Shown: positions 36,358 through 47,882 of the stretch, in pieces
Layout: every line of letters begins with the position of its first letter
Numbering within the stretch: the stretch's first letter is position 1
Source of the DNA: Acanthacorydalis orientalis
Lineage: Eukaryota; Arthropoda; Insecta; Megaloptera; Corydalidae
DNA length: 64,000 nucleotides
Reading direction: 5' to 3'
Assembly: GCA_034766995.1 (NCBI GenBank)
Contig: CM068314.1
Span: 12,501 to 76,500 of the forward strand
Translations under genes and position numbers: made by a program
The notes under the pieces: generated by a model
The model's input: only the letters and a program-made list of their open reading frames with translations
Told to the model about the DNA's origin: nothing
The model's database searches: none

Positions 36358-36436
36358 TTAGGTGGTAGGAAAGTAATTGCGGTTTATGGCCTTCAAATTC
36401 ATAACAAACCCGCAATTATTTTCCCACCACCCAATA
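36358..36436. mobile_element. MITE with mariner-type ends, copy 2
   Basis: A diverged second copy of 36211-36290 in the same orientation, with ends 'TAGGTGGTAGGAAAGTAATT' and the complement at the right. It shares the interior 'CTTCAAATTCATAACAAA' with copy 1. Confidence 0.8.
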
Positions 36437-36439
36437 TTT

Positions 36440-39400
36440 ATATACACACATCTTTTCTAAAACTAAAAAAAAAATACATCAGAGATTCGTATTTTCTCTT
36501 CAACAGACGTTAAAAATCGTACAAAATCATCAACGACATTATCGAACAGATAGGATTGAGTGCATCTGGTCGAGGATCTTAAGCTCGTGACACGAAACAT
36601 AACAGGTTTTTTTTTCTATAGAATATGTAAACAAAATGAGTAAATAACGGTAACGGAAATAAATCATTTCATATTTACTAGCGAAACAAAGTAAAACAAA
36701 CCGAACGTTTTTTTTTATCGCGGCCGCAATTTTCTGCGGAAAGTACAGTAATCCCCCGATTTGCGCCGTGGCGGAATCCGAGAGACCGCGAGCCGATTCG
36801 CGTTTCGAGAATTTGTTTCCTCTTTCCCAGCGCCGCCGTTCGCACAAAATGAAATGCTATTCGTATAAGCAGCAATTAAAGTAATCGATTATTGATTAAG
36901 AAACATTTGTGCGGTGTATAAGGGAATGAGGAAAAAAAACTAGATTTTCTATTCTTCGTTATTTCGATTTTGTAGCTTTAATTTTTGTGGCGCTCGATTT
37001 ACGTATTTTCGTTTTGCGTCGCCGTTTGTTGGAAACGCTCTTGCTCGACGCACATCGAGGGACTACTACGGAGCCATTCATGAAAATACGGTTTTTTTTC
37101 AATCTGTGACAGGTTTCGCTCGAGAAACACAAAACGTGGCGGCTATCGTGGATGGGAACGCACCGATGCCAGTACGAAAATCCATTTAAGCGTGCGCGTA
37201 CCGACCTCGTTGAAAATTGCTCCACTACTTGATCTCCGATCCGCGAGACACCCGTGATATTCGAGCAGAGAGAGAGTCGCGAGCCGCGGAGCTCGGCACT
37301 CTCTCGCTCGGAGAGGTCTCCGGCTACACGCACAGATCGGCGCCGACCGAGCGCTTCCGTCTGTCGTGGTATCGCATTCCGTACCACCGAAGACTCGTGA
37401 AACCCTGATCGCTTTCACAGACGAACCGTCATTCCCGCGAATGTTCTATAATCAAGAATGGTCGATGATCGATTCCCGATAATTCTGATCGTTGCTCGTA
37501 CGCGTTTCGACCGCGACGCCCATCATAGTCGGCGCGCTAACGCGTAGACAAATTAGAGACAGCGACACCGCCGTCCGAATTCGCACGAACAACAATTAAA
37601 ATTATCGATCCGGACCGTTTTAAATTGTCGATTGAAAAACATTCGTGCAGTGTACAGGGAAATGAAAATTCATGTGCGAAAACATATTTATTTTCAATCG
37701 ATTTCATCGAATAACGTTTAAACGATTCGCAGCAATGCGATCACCGCGCACCGAAAGTAAATGTCCGCAAATCGTAGGTATTGAGGGGAGTTTCCGGTCT
37801 AGGGATTTAAAAATTTCGATTTTCTTTCGATTCTTCAACATTTCGAGAATAAAATTCGAGAAACGGCCTATGTTATAAGTAGCGGCCGGAACACGGAGAG
37901 ACGAAACGCTCGCAGTGTAAAACTTTAAACGAGTTTTTCTCGAAACCAGCGGGACGAATATCTCAAAAATTAATTGGCCGGTGCACGTGAACCTCCCCTT
38001 AAATTAAAATAATAAAACGTTTCAGCGGCCAGTCAGTGAACCTATAATATTTTGGAATATTTTAAGTTTTCGATTTTTTAGGCGGTCGAACAACACAAAA
38101 AAAAATAGTAAAAATATACATTTTGTCTTTGAAACGTCATAACTGTAAAAAAAAACAGTTTTTTAGTGTTCGGAGGTTCTGTGTACTCTCTGTTTCAGAT
38201 CAACGTTTAAGGAGCGAGACGTCCCGCCGTCGAAGAAGATTTCCGTGAGATTCGATACGAAAACCAGCTCGAGGGCATTTTAAACGAATCAAAAACCGAA
38301 AACTACGTTTTGTAATCTCAAACAGATGTTCGATATGGTGCAGAAACCCGCATAGAATTATCTTTTCTCCATCCGTTGGAAAAAAAATCTTAAAAACGTT
38401 CCTTTTCCGGACCGTCGTCTAGATCGCGGCAACTGTCCCTAAATTCGATTAAGAAAAAACAACGACACGCTTACACGGTGCGAAACAAGTGTACGCGAGC
38501 AGCTCGTCACGAACGACCAGCAAAGCGACTGTTTTCCTCGAGACACTTTCGTGCGAGCGCAGTCGCCACTCTTCCTGTCAATCTATTGCAATTGAAAAAA
38601 CGAGTGACGTTCGAGCGAGTAAGTAGATGGCATGCTTTGCGAGTCGGGCTGCGACCGAAATACAAATTTACACGCTGCGAGAGACCCGCGAACCGCACAT
38701 TATTTGCTCGGGGCGGCGGAGAGAGTGCTCGTGTCGATCGGTGAAATTATTAACGAGTCGTCTCCGTCTTCAATGAAGGCACTAAACCGTCTCTCTTATT
38801 CGCTCGACTCGCTCGTCACTGATACATGTTTTCGAACGCGGAAAACCCGCTTGCTCGCTTGTGCTAGCTATCGTCTCGCACCGTGTAAACGTCCCATAGT
38901 AACGAACATAAACCGAAGTGGTGCATAGAAAACAACCCTCTCTCGAGTTCAAATGAACTCTGACCGCATTTACATAACCTGCGCGCGTGCGCATAAAATA
39001 ACTAATTCGAACTGGATGCCAGGCGATAGAAATATCATTCGCGATAATATCAAAATATAGTCATATTCGAGGGACGAAAGCGACATGCGATAAAATGAAA
39101 CAATTAACAAACGTACGGGGTGCGTTTTTAAAGCGAGGTCCGTTTTGTCTTTACCGACGGTCGAGCGTGGGCGATGAGACCGCGCATGCGCAATAGCATT
39201 ACGCGTGGGGGAGGGGGTCGTGCGCTAACCATCGGCCGTTTTGTCGCTGTCGGTTTCATAGCTGATGTGATTATTAACGAATACAACAATAAATAATCCG
39301 GCCAGCCGCTAGATCAAAAACGGCGACCGCGTGGAGAAGTTATGTCCGGACGCAGATAGACGTCTTCTGTTTGTAATAAATCATTTGTATTATTAACGGC

Positions 39401-39600
39401 CTTCGTCTGACCGCTGAACGGACCTTACTTTAAAAACCAGCCTCGTGAAAGTTCGCGACGTGAATACGGAACGGAACGCCACTCTGTAATGAACGGCCGG
39501 CCGACACTCGCACCGATAATACGTGTGCGGTGCGATTTCGACGCGGCCCGTGTAATTCTGTATGGACCGCCGACGGTCGAGCGAACAACGCGGGACCCAG
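36440..39600. other. Intergenic DNA, no gene recognised
   Basis: No supported coding region. At 36748 'CAGTAATCCCCCGATTTGCG' follows a TA and resembles a pogo/Tigger-type end, without visible partner. The rest is of ordinary composition with scattered A-runs. Confidence 0.4.
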
Positions 39601-39621
39601 CGATCGGATCGGATAGGGCAG

Positions 39622-42600
39622 TCACATCGGTTTGACCCAACACTCGGCGATGTTGTGCAGAATGTTCTCGAGCGCCGTCGACGGTGTCCGCGCGTACAGG
39701 TGCCGCCAGAGCATGATGTTCAGGAAGTTCTGTATCTGATTGCGACGGTACTCCTGCGCGGCTTGGCAGATATCGACGGCCGGCGCCCAGATCGTTTCTG
39801 GAAAAAGCGTTTCGTTCGAAAGTGTCGTCCACGCGATCCATTGGGCACGGGTGAATTTATTTACTTTATTTCAGTTTACGATTTACAATAGGCCGATTGA
39901 AAAAAATGTACTACTTCAAAGAGTAGACAGACGGATCGATTCGAAAAATCAATTTGCCCGGATGTTCGCGGTCGTTAAATACATTCGAAACGAGCACGAA
40001 TCAAAAAAGACAGAAAGTAAAAAAAAAAAAAAACATCAACTATGAAGCCAAATCGGACTCTGTAACAGGTTTAGATTTGTTCGACCTAGTGCCGTTTCGT
40101 GGAAACAGGTTTTTTTTTGATCTCGTCACAAAAATGGGTAACGGACAACGCGTTAACATTAAATTTTGTTTCGAAGGAAAGTGACGGAGAAATTCGCAAA
40201 ATGTTAGTTCGCGGAGATGCTGCTGCGACTCTCGTTAAGCCGGTCTACAAATCGTCTTCAACATCTAGAATGGTTCGATCGAACAGACCAATGATGCCGA
40301 ACCTATTTGTACAAGTGTGTCAAACGAATATGCCCAATTCTTAAAAAGAATCTTCACGCGTCAGATAAATAATACGAAAATTAGAATAAAAAATCAAAAT
40401 CTTTCCCTTTCTCGCTCGCTCGCACATAAATCGAGCCGCGCCGCGTATCCGTATCGTACTGAAGACGGGAAAGAGTGCTTCACTAAGACGAACGAACCAG
40501 GTAAAATGAGTCAGTCAGTTTCATTTAGTTGAACGACTCATTATTTGCTCGGTGAAAAAGAACAAAAATAAAAAAAAAAAATAGACCAAATACATTTCTC
40601 GAACAAAATTCGAACTTTGCCCGCGTGTCACGGAGTCGTCATCGCCGTAACGGACGACTGACTCGCGATTGGAGTGCGCGCGGCAAGCGGGGAACGACTG
40701 TGCATTCCGACAGTGACCGGCTGCGTGACTTGCGCTTTACATACACCTTTTCATTCCGGGCACTCGCCGTACTTTTCGATCGTCCCTCGCGTGCCGGCGA
40801 TTCTACACGATACGAAGAGGACACGTCGACCGTCACCCCACCATCGAGACGTACCTAGGTTCTCGTGCAACGTCTTCAGATGCGGCGCATCGTACGCGCG
40901 CAGCTCGGTCGTCTCCAACACGACCGGATAGCACTTGAACGACGCGAGCAGACTCTGCGAGCACGGCACGTTCTTCGGTTCGATCACGAGCACGGAGCCG
41001 GGCTTGACGACCGAGTAGATCGTCTCGTAGCAGCCGGCCGTCACGTCCTCGTCGAACTGCTCCGCGTAATAGCCGGAGCTGTCGAGCGCTTGGAACCAGA
41101 ACCTCGTCGGTATCGCCTGCACAGACACGATTCGCACGGCTGACACCTGCGACGCGCTCGTCCGCCGCCGCCGTCGCACGGAACCGTCCGGTTCCGAGCG
41201 TCGGGCAGGACGGGCCGGCGCGCGCGCCCCACCTTGATCTCGGCGATGCACAGCACCGGGATCAGATTGTTGTTCCGCTTCGAGCCGTTGTTGTTCGTGC
41301 CGACGGCGCCGCTGCTCCCGTGCGTCGGGAACACGTCGACGAGCACGACGGCCCCGTCGCCGCCGAGCTGATACTTGCGCGAGTGCGTCGAAATGAACGT
41401 CGCGGCGATGCGCGAGCACAGCTCGAACACTTTCTTCACGTTGAACGATTTCGTATCTGAACAGAAATCGACGCTCGAATGAGACATCGCGGCCGGGAAC
41501 GGAGGCGGCGAGCATTCGCTCGAAACGCCCGACTCGATTTACCTTCAACTCCCGTCTAACGTTCGATTGAAAAATAGCAAAAGAACATTCGATTAGATTA
41601 AGACAATGTGTGCGCGTTGCGATAGAACGCCAGAGATAGATAGGCGGTGGGGGGGAGGCTATCTCTCTCTAGAGAGGTGTGCGCCGATACACTACGGATA
41701 ACAGATGTGGCGGGTACGGAAGATCGACTTCCGATGGAAGGGGGGGGGGCTCGGGTTCTTACTTAGCACTTCGGTCATGATGTCGCCGTCGATACCCTTG
41801 CACCAGCCCAAAATCAGCCGGAGCACCGTGCCGATACTGCACTTGATCTGCTTGAAGAACGAGTCGTCGCGTATGCTCCTCCTGATGTGGCACTCGGTGC
41901 ACTGCCACCTGAAAAAAGGGCGGTCGCGTTCAGGTCGCGCGCCGACGCGACGGGCGCTCGGCCGGCGACCCTCTCGAGCTCGACTCACTGATATTTGTCG
42001 ATGATCCGCGCGTGCGTCCACTGCATCGTCGCGTTGTCCCTGGCGCACCGCATACTCCGAGGCAGCAGGCCCATCTCTTTCAGCCACTCGCACAGCTCGC
42101 CCTCGTGACCGGCGTTCAGCATCGGCCTGATCGCGTACTGATAGAAACCCGGCTCGCTGGACGGCCCGAAAAACAAGCAAAAGCGCGTTCAGCCGCCGCG
42201 ACAGCACGGCGCAAACGGCCTCGGTCTCGTCCTGTTCCGAACTCGTGCACCGCCGAAACGAATCGAACCGTGTCAGAATCGAGCGCTGCTGTTTTCGAAA
42301 AGTGCACGAGTATCGTCCAAATTTAAAATCGTCTAGCGATCGACAAACGTGCGACCGGCACGAGAACGAAACTTTAACGGGACGCTTTTACGACAAAGCA
42401 CGTTTGTCTGAAAATTAAGTACGCGTCGTTCACCCCCCCCCCCCTCCCCCGGCCACGTTTTCTAATCGAATCAAAAATACCCGCATGTTTCGGTTACGAT
42501 TTTCGTCAGCTCGTCCCACTATTGATTTTCAGAACTCGTTTTAACAACAGTGCAACGAGCGTCCGTCGACTGGAACGCGTCGAAAGCACAGTAAGATATC

Positions 42601-43955
42601 GATTAGCGCTCCCTCTTCGAATGCTGTAACGCAACAGCACTCTTACGGTTTGAAATCTGTATTACAGGATGTTGGTTATTAAATTATACTCCGCGCAACG
42701 CATGTAGATTGCTTTCGAATTATTCGTTCTCGGACGACAACACGTTCGAGAACAAGCAACTCGAACTGCACTAAAAAAAAAAAAAATACAATGCAGTTTT
42801 CTGACACTGCGACTGGGTGGGTGCACTTTACCGAATGAATATTCCTCTTTCGCTCCACAGACCGCTGGCGCGTTTTCAGCTCGAAGGTGTTCAATAGATG
42901 ATTCGGTCGTTGCTTGAACACGCTCCGATAGCGGTGCCATCGTCGTCAGAGCGTCGAGGCGCAGGAAAATAAAAAGGTAAGCTAGTGCACTTGATAGACG
43001 AACTCAATGTTTCTGAATAAATATATTCTTCCCGCACACAACTGACGTTAACAGAACTCGCACTGACCGAACGCACACATAAACGTTTATTTCATGTTTG
43101 ACACGATTCTAATTTAATTTTTTTCGACCGTGACTTGCTGACTTTTCTGTATACTTCGACGCTCTAAAGACGATGGCGCATTGTAGTCGAAACGCGCATA
43201 AGCAATTATCAAAAATGATCAGTAACGGTGGGCATTTCGTGCGAACGTATTGTTTGTGGCGGGCGGAGAGAGAAAAATGAAGTTATTTGTGAGAGTGAAC
43301 TCGACTGGTATCGTGTCAATCGAACGAATTATTGCCGGTCGTTCGAATCGATAGTTTCGCGCAATAGAACAACGGACTGCAACTCGACGAACGATACTGA
43401 TTTTTTTATATTTGTTCAGCAGACATTTAAAACGCGAAATGCGGACGGAAACTAAACATGTGAAATTATAGACTGGAAATATTCACGCGACAAAGAATTA
43501 CATAAACGCATCGACACGAAACGACCAAAACGTACGGGCAATTCGGATCCCGGACCTCTTTCGATCGATTCTTCTTGCTGTCGGGGACACGTGTTTCCAA
43601 CAAGTCACCTTTACACTAGAGATCACGTCTCGACGGTGCACTGCAATATGGCGTTAAGGTATATTCGGATACGCGCGCGTGTGCTGTGTGAACGTTTCTT
43701 TCCGTGGGGTCCCGACGAGACACAATAACAACAAACCCGATCCCGATCGACCGACAATAACAAACAACAGCCGGCCGCCGTCTCCCCTCCCGGCGACGCG
43801 CCGTACCGTCAATCTAGCCAGCCGTGCGAGCTGAACGCAACAAGTAAAACTGACCTGTCCAACTCGTCGCGTGTCATCGGCACGACATACTCGATCCTCG
43901 ATTCACCCTCGGCGACCTCTTGTTCCTTGTCGTCAATCTTCTGCGCGATTTGCAT
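39622..43955 (-). CDS. IS1595/ISXO2-transposase-like gene, probably domesticated (6 exons, 358 aa)
   Basis: Minus-strand exons 43855-43955, 41989-42156, 41763-41908, 41233-41456, 40855-41116 and 39622-39797 join in frame through GT-AG introns (1.7 kb, 80 bp, 306 bp, 116 bp and 1.06 kb for the larger ones). Residues 60-110 resemble the zinc ribbon and following segment of ISXO2-type transposases: a single Cys71 where a CxxC is usual, then 'WQCTECHIRRSIRDDSFF' with Cys93/Cys96. A DDE-like fold may follow: 'VVLVDVFPTHG' (Asp179) at the first catalytic position, 'PGSVLVIEPKNVP' with Glu259 where Asp is expected, and a C-terminal 'NFLNIMLWRHLYA' typical of the family end. The changed residues, the multi-exon structure and an open frame point to a host gene that has lost transposase activity. 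Function is unknown. The start at 43955 is chosen as the ATG nearest the conserved part; one at 44075 is also in frame. Confidence 0.72.
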
Positions 43956-44310
43956 TTCAATGGTGCGACGGAACTGACACAGGAACGACAGAAGAATCAC
44001 GGGCGGAGAGCGTCTGTGACAGCGATCGGACGGGCAGCCATGCTGCGCACTAGTCGCAGCGTCAGACCAAAACAAACGCGTTCGCCTATCGGAATGTGTC
44101 TATGCGACAGAGAGACGCGCGCACGTCGAACAGACAGGGATGGCGATGCGCCGCCTTCAATAGACACGATTCGAAATCGTCAAACACGTGGTGTTCGTGT
44201 GCGCGTGAACGCGTGCGTTCTTTCGTTTCAGTCGCATCGTCGTAAAATCTGGCACGCTTTTCATCTTATTTCCGCATTATATGACAACACTTTTCATACT
44301 TACGATAAGT

Positions 44311-44316
44311 TTTATT
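44311..44316 (-). terminator. Poly(A) signal of POP5
   Basis: AATAAA on the minus strand, about 190 bases after the stop of POP5 and about 350 bases before the start of the next minus-strand gene. Confidence 0.55.
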
Positions 44317-44501
44317 ATTATCCATAAACGCATATAAAATCGATCGATTTACTTCACAACTTACAACAAATGTACACGTGAATAAACGCGTCCGAACCGT
44401 ATAGAACACTTTTAATTCTCCCGTAACGACCGAATCGAATATTTACAAAGCGACGCCGCACGCGCGCCCGTGCACTCCTCGCGCAGACACCGCCGAACTG
44501 T

Positions 44502-45028
44502 TCAGAGACTGTACATCGCCCTGACGTCGGCGAGCGCCTTCCTGAACATCTGCCTCTGTTCGTCGGTCTTCATTTTAGACCAGTCTCGGATCAGACGCTC
44601 GCGCTGGTGCCTGATGATGAACTTGAAGCACTGCTTGATCGTCGCGCCGACGTACAGCGTCCTGAACGTCATCGGCCTCGAGTCGACGCTCGTCACGAAC
44701 GGCATCGCGCTCGTGACGAACCGGTGCGGGCCGTGTCTGGCGCGAACGAGCGCAATCCGCGTCGTCTCGTTGCAGTACCTCGTCGTGAAGCCGGACTTGA
44801 CCGCCGCGACGCCGAAGTCGCCGTGCAGCTGCTGCACCTTGTCGATAATCGCGCGGTACAACGCCGGGCCGCTCAGCTTCAGCTCGCCGTCATTCGACTC
44901 GTTCGACGGAATCACCTCGAACGCGACGTACCTGGAACGGGCCGTGACGATATTGACCGGGTGTCCGACGACGGCGCGCGTGCTCTCTGTCGGTCGAACT
45001 ATACTCACCGATTCTTAAATCGCACCAT
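44502..45028 (-). CDS. Pop5: Ribonuclease P/MRP protein subunit POP5 (149 aa)
   Basis: Component of nuclear RNase P, which removes tRNA 5' leaders, and of RNase MRP, which acts on pre-rRNA. Exon 1 (45009-45028) gives 'MVRFKNR' and splices at CG|GTGAGT to exon 2 (44502-44931) at TTCCAG|G. The protein follows the family closely: 'VRFKNRYVAFEV' at the start, 'IIDKVQQLHGDFGVAAVKSG', 'TRYCNETTRIALVRAR' with the usual basic RNA-facing residues, 'PFVTSV' and 'LYVGATIKQCFKFIIRHQRE'. The length fits the metazoan protein (about 150-165 aa). The short first exon and the early intron are the reason a single-exon reading misses the true N-terminus. Confidence 0.93.
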
Positions 45029-45029
45029 C

Positions 45030-46540
45030 GTGTCGAGACGTCGTCCGAAAAACACAAACAAACGCTGCCACACGTCACGACTCGGATCGCGTTCGGTCCG
45101 TTGCTAACTTTACACCGAACGTGGCTGTGCACACGATGCGTCGCTGTCAAACATTCGACACAGATTCTAGTGTTAACGTAGAAGGGCCAATGTGTATGGT
45201 CGTCGTTTGTATTGCCGTCACTATTCGATCGTACGAAATTGAAACTATTTAAACACAATAAATTATCATGCGGGCTTAGGACACAGAACATCGCCTGCTA
45301 TACTCGATAACGTGTCCCTGCGTCATTGAAACGACACGAATCGATCGAAAAATTCATACAAACACACGTGACCCAGTAACAGAAACGATCGAATATTTCC
45401 TCGAGTAGATTAGTAAAAAAACTCAACTCGAATCTAACGTCTCGGACTCGAGTTTCATTATTAGATCGTTCGATTTGTATATGTACGATAATATAAAAGA
45501 AAATATAAATGAAACGCCATATTTCACTGCATCTTGCATCGCCACCGGGCAATCATTCGTTAAACATTTCTTTATTGCTGGAAAATTTTGTCGTGGTTTG
45601 CGGCACGAAAGAAGAATTCATCTGCCGATGTGATTTTGGCCACAGTTCGTCAGAACTGTACTGAAAATCCGAATAACAGTCGCTGCTCAGTGCGGTCGCG
45701 TTTCTTGCAACTAATAGAAGAGACATTTCGCAACAGCGAGAATCCATCACATTCGAACATTTTGGCCCCGTGTCTAAATTCGTTCCCGCAGACGATTTTT
45801 CACTCGTCGTAAATCATCGCACCAAAATCGATGGAAATCCGCAGTCGAACCTATGTTCTGTCGGTTCTTAAATTTACATTAGAGTGCGTTCGATCGGCTC
45901 GAGTACTCGACAGTCGTGTCCGAATCTATCGTCCCACGCGACAACGTTTAAGAAAATACTGCGGATTTTATGAATCATTTGACACGACCTTTCAAGAACT
46001 CATAAACAACGAACGACGTGCATACATAACTGTAGATGCAGAGAAAATATTTTCTCGATTTTCTATTGTTTTCTCAACGTGCCCGATAAACGCGCGTATA
46101 AATAACACGCACCGCGTTCAAATTCAGCATCTCATTTAAAAATCCATACGATTAATATACAGAATGCACAGATGTGCAGTGTGGTAATAAATCAGTCTGC
46201 ACGCTACTTAGAAGACAAACACTGTCTATGCAAATAGACAAAGTATTCGCTGAATCGCCGACATTTTTTCAATGCGGCGACTGCCGCGCGTGTTGCTTCG
46301 AGGCAGCAACAATGACTTTTTAAAAAGTGCAGGAATTTTGCACGCAGATACACGCCGGTTAACTCTAGTCTCTAATTACTCTTTTAAAGAGACACTTACA
46401 AATACATTTGTACAAAAAAAAAAAAAAAAACACCCTGCTGATAAGATGCGAACAAAGACGTTCATTTTTTTATACATATGAGAATAATAAGATAAGATAA
46501 AATGTGATGTGCAATAGTGTCTTCTCCCGTCACAATCGGG
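45030..46540. other. Intergenic DNA, no gene recognised
   Basis: Upstream of POP5. The first few hundred bases probably include its promoter. A short string near 45588-45625 ('GTCGTGGTTTGCGGCACGAA') resembles one near 63660, which suggests a dispersed repeat. No gene is supported. Confidence 0.4.
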
Positions 46541-46559
46541 TGATTAGCAGGTAGCAGCC

Positions 46560-47110
46560 ATTATTTATACTGATGAGTTGTTGATTTCAAGGTGACAGCT
46601 GTTCTTAAAATATTACTAGCGTCATTTAATTTGTTATTGATATACAGGTGATTGCGCGCCATAGGTACGGGAAAACTTAAAAACGTAATAATCGAACGAC
46701 CTTCTATTTTCACATAATCTTGCTCACGTACTCTTGTCAGGTATATCGGGGCCGCTTGATTTCTTTTAAAAAAATAACGCTCGATAGACGACCGCCGTTC
46801 CGGCGCACACTGTAACCTCACTCGGAACTTGTCGGTTTCTCGTCTCGATATGTCTAGTGGAATCGTCGCAATCGCCTCTTCGATTCTCAACTTAAGTTCG
46901 GGGATAGTGTGCGTAGGATCGATCGATGCACACGCTGCTCTTTAGACGACCGCACGCTGTCGAATCTCGAGACCTCGCTGGCCAAACGACATCTCCGTTT
47001 TTCTAAACGATCCGGCCCGGACAGATTGCTCTTACAGCAGCCACGGACACTCTAGTGCCTCTAGCGATAAGACCCGTCGTCCCGTCTTGCTGGGGCCGTG
47101 CAATCCGTGA
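46560..47110 (-). pseudogene. Decayed mariner/Tc-type transposase, C-terminal half
   Basis: Read on the minus strand from about 47020, with stops and a frame shift, the sequence gives 'GDVVWPARSRD' and 'LKSSVCIDRSYAH', followed in another frame by 'PELKLRIEEAIATIPLD' near 46895-46850. These match in order the end of mariner/Tc-like transposases (the block around W-P-x-R-S-x-D, the 'K-S-x-V-Y' segment and the helix 'LK-x-x-I-x-x-A-x-A-x-I-P'). Only this end is recognisable. A separate copy from the one at 31.8 kb. Confidence 0.6.
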
Positions 47111-47114
47111 AAAT

Positions 47115-47523
47115 CGAATCAACTCTCGCGTCAGGAGTGTCGTAATCGCATCCGTGGGCTACGCGTTACAACAACTCCAACATGGTAAATGTTTTCTGAT
47201 GTTGACATATTCCGATGGAGATGCTATCATTCTCAGAGCGACGAATTCAGAGAACAGTCGGCGAACTGTGAAAAAATCTCTGAATTAGCGCGGTGGTGTT
47301 TGAACTGTATTGGAATAATGGAACTCCATGTGCACGAAGTCGGACTGAAAGCGTACACCAAGTAATTATCGAATCTTTTTCGGTCGATAATTCAACTTTT
47401 TTTATCACTATATATGTATATATATATATATACATGCACACACAACAGGGCCATACGTACTCAAACATACTGATCTAATCCAATTATGCATACTTTCTCG
47501 TGGTGATAATGAATCTCTTGTAT

Positions 47524-47575
<52 letters not shown>

Positions 47576-47882
47576 ACACACTCATTATTATGCATGTGTG
47601 TGTATTTTTCGACAGCAGCTCTCGACACTGCGTCTGAACAAACAGCGATTTATCAGTGAAAGGGTTATCGTCAAACTGTTATCCGTGTCATAAAACAACG
47701 ATCGTCACACGAATGTGTTACACGATACGATTTTTCTGTGAACGACGTTTCGCCGAGCGAATGCCACCGTGTCACCCACCCGTTCACCATAAATCGGTCT
47801 CGCGCGCGCACAACAGACTGTAACCTTGGCACTGGACACGCCAGTCGACCGACATCAGTTTCGTAAGAGTCGCGGCAGCGGA
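47115..47882. other. Intergenic DNA upstream of the FGGY kinase
   Basis: Contains (TA)n at about 47406-47430 and 47533-47563 flanked by TG/CA repeats. The last 150 bases are GC-rich and probably include the 5' UTR of the next gene. Confidence 0.45.

Noticed and set aside
45553..45812. Small frames on both strands upstream of POP5
   Set aside because: No domain. A short string here also occurs near 63660, so it is more likely a dispersed repeat.
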